6,993 nt of DNA from positions 1 through 6,993 of the forward strand of contig CAPBNZ010000078.1 of assembly GCA_948585895.1 (NCBI GenBank). The letters are read 5' to 3'. The stretch is from an uncultured Clostridia bacterium (GTDB lineage Bacteria; Bacillota; Clostridia; TANB77; CAG-508). Position 1 is the stretch's first letter, and each line of letters starts with the position of its first letter. A program made the position numbers and the translations under genes. Positions 6,690-6,993 of the stretch are shown in pieces. The notes under the pieces were generated by a model that worked only from the letters and a program-made list of their open reading frames with translations, searched no databases and was not told the DNA's origin.

Positions 6690-6993
6690 ATGATGGAAAA
6701 AGTATTAGAGGTAAAAAACATAGAGAAATACTATGGAAACAAAGCAAATCTAACAAAAGCAATAGACAATATTAGCTTTACAGTAGAAAAGGGAGAATTT
6801 GTTGGTATTATGGGAGCAAGTGGATCAGGAAAAAGTACACTTTTAAATGTAATTTCAACAATAGACAGAGTTACAGCAGGACATATTATTGTTAATGGCG
6901 AAGATATTACAAAACTAAAAGGAAACAAATTAAATAAATTTAGAAGAGAAGAATTAGGGTTTATTTTTCAAGATTTTAATTTATTAGATACTC
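6690..6993 (+). CDS. BceA-type ABC transporter ATP-binding protein (3' end beyond window)
   Basis: The first 101 codons of an ABC ATPase of the MacB/LolD/BceA branch, cut by the window edge. AAAGGAG at 6677-6683 precedes two adjacent ATGs (6690, 6693). Visible motifs: A-loop tyrosine in KYYGNK (14-15), Walker A GASGSGKST (42-50), and the Q-loop FIFQDFNLLD (Gln94). The signature and Walker B lie beyond the window. The sequence VLEVKNIEKYYGNK...AIDNISF, the BceS-like kinase upstream and the candidate operator support BceA. It would power a BceB-like permease, expected immediately downstream, that removes or frees peptide antibiotics from lipid II-cycle targets at the membrane and signals to the kinase. 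Confidence 0.9.
   Translation, partial: MMEKVLEVKNIEKYYGNKANLTKAIDNISFTVEKGEFVGIMGASGSGKSTLLNVISTIDRVTAGHIIVNGEDITKLKGNKLNKFRREELGFIFQDFNLLDT

Overview
The base composition is low-GC (about one third or less in most genes), with strong AAAGGAGG-type ribosome binding sites, TTGATA/TATTAT-type promoters and standard stop usage. This points to a Gram-positive Firmicutes (Bacillota) chromosome, most likely a gut-type clostridial lineage. That placement is inferred from style and gene families, not from a marker gene.

Left part (1-1955): after a possible 3' scrap of an upstream gene lies a damaged gene of the pilin-leader plus FGE/C-type-lectin-like surface protein type. It has lost its prepilin-like leader start and carries two +1 frameshifts, near 1276 and at 1850-1852. 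Its last ~115 bases jump to about 50% GC. Read in the corrected frame, they have the hallmark of a diversity-generating retroelement (DGR) variable region: a constant scaffold (RGG..., AGIF, GxA, FRVVL) with interspersed variable positions whose codons nearly all end in C or T, as expected from adenine mutagenesis of AAY codons. No reverse transcriptase or template repeat is in the window.

Middle (2101-3873): a complete 590-aa thiamine-diphosphate enzyme of the DXS-like family. It keeps the ThDP-binding and catalytic core but lacks the residues with which true DXP synthase grips the phosphate of glyceraldehyde 3-phosphate, so it is probably not a bona fide DXS.

Right part (3885-6993): a Bce-type antimicrobial-peptide sensing module. 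A response regulator (interrupted by one extra base at about 4109) and a short two-helix histidine kinase are transcribed from an extended -10 promoter abutted by a perfect 14-bp palindrome. Two separately controlled small genes follow: a 62-aa ferredoxin with an unusual cysteine pattern, and a GNAT acetyltransferase. Terminators lie after each. The first 101 codons of a BceA-like ABC ATPase then run off the window, preceded by a 7-4-7 inverted repeat that is a candidate site for the response regulator. In this family the kinase has no sensor domain of its own and reads out the activity of the partner ABC transporter, which then confers resistance to peptide antibiotics.

All three internal frameshifts are single extra bases beside a GG. 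They may be real inactivating mutations or shared assembly/sequencing errors.
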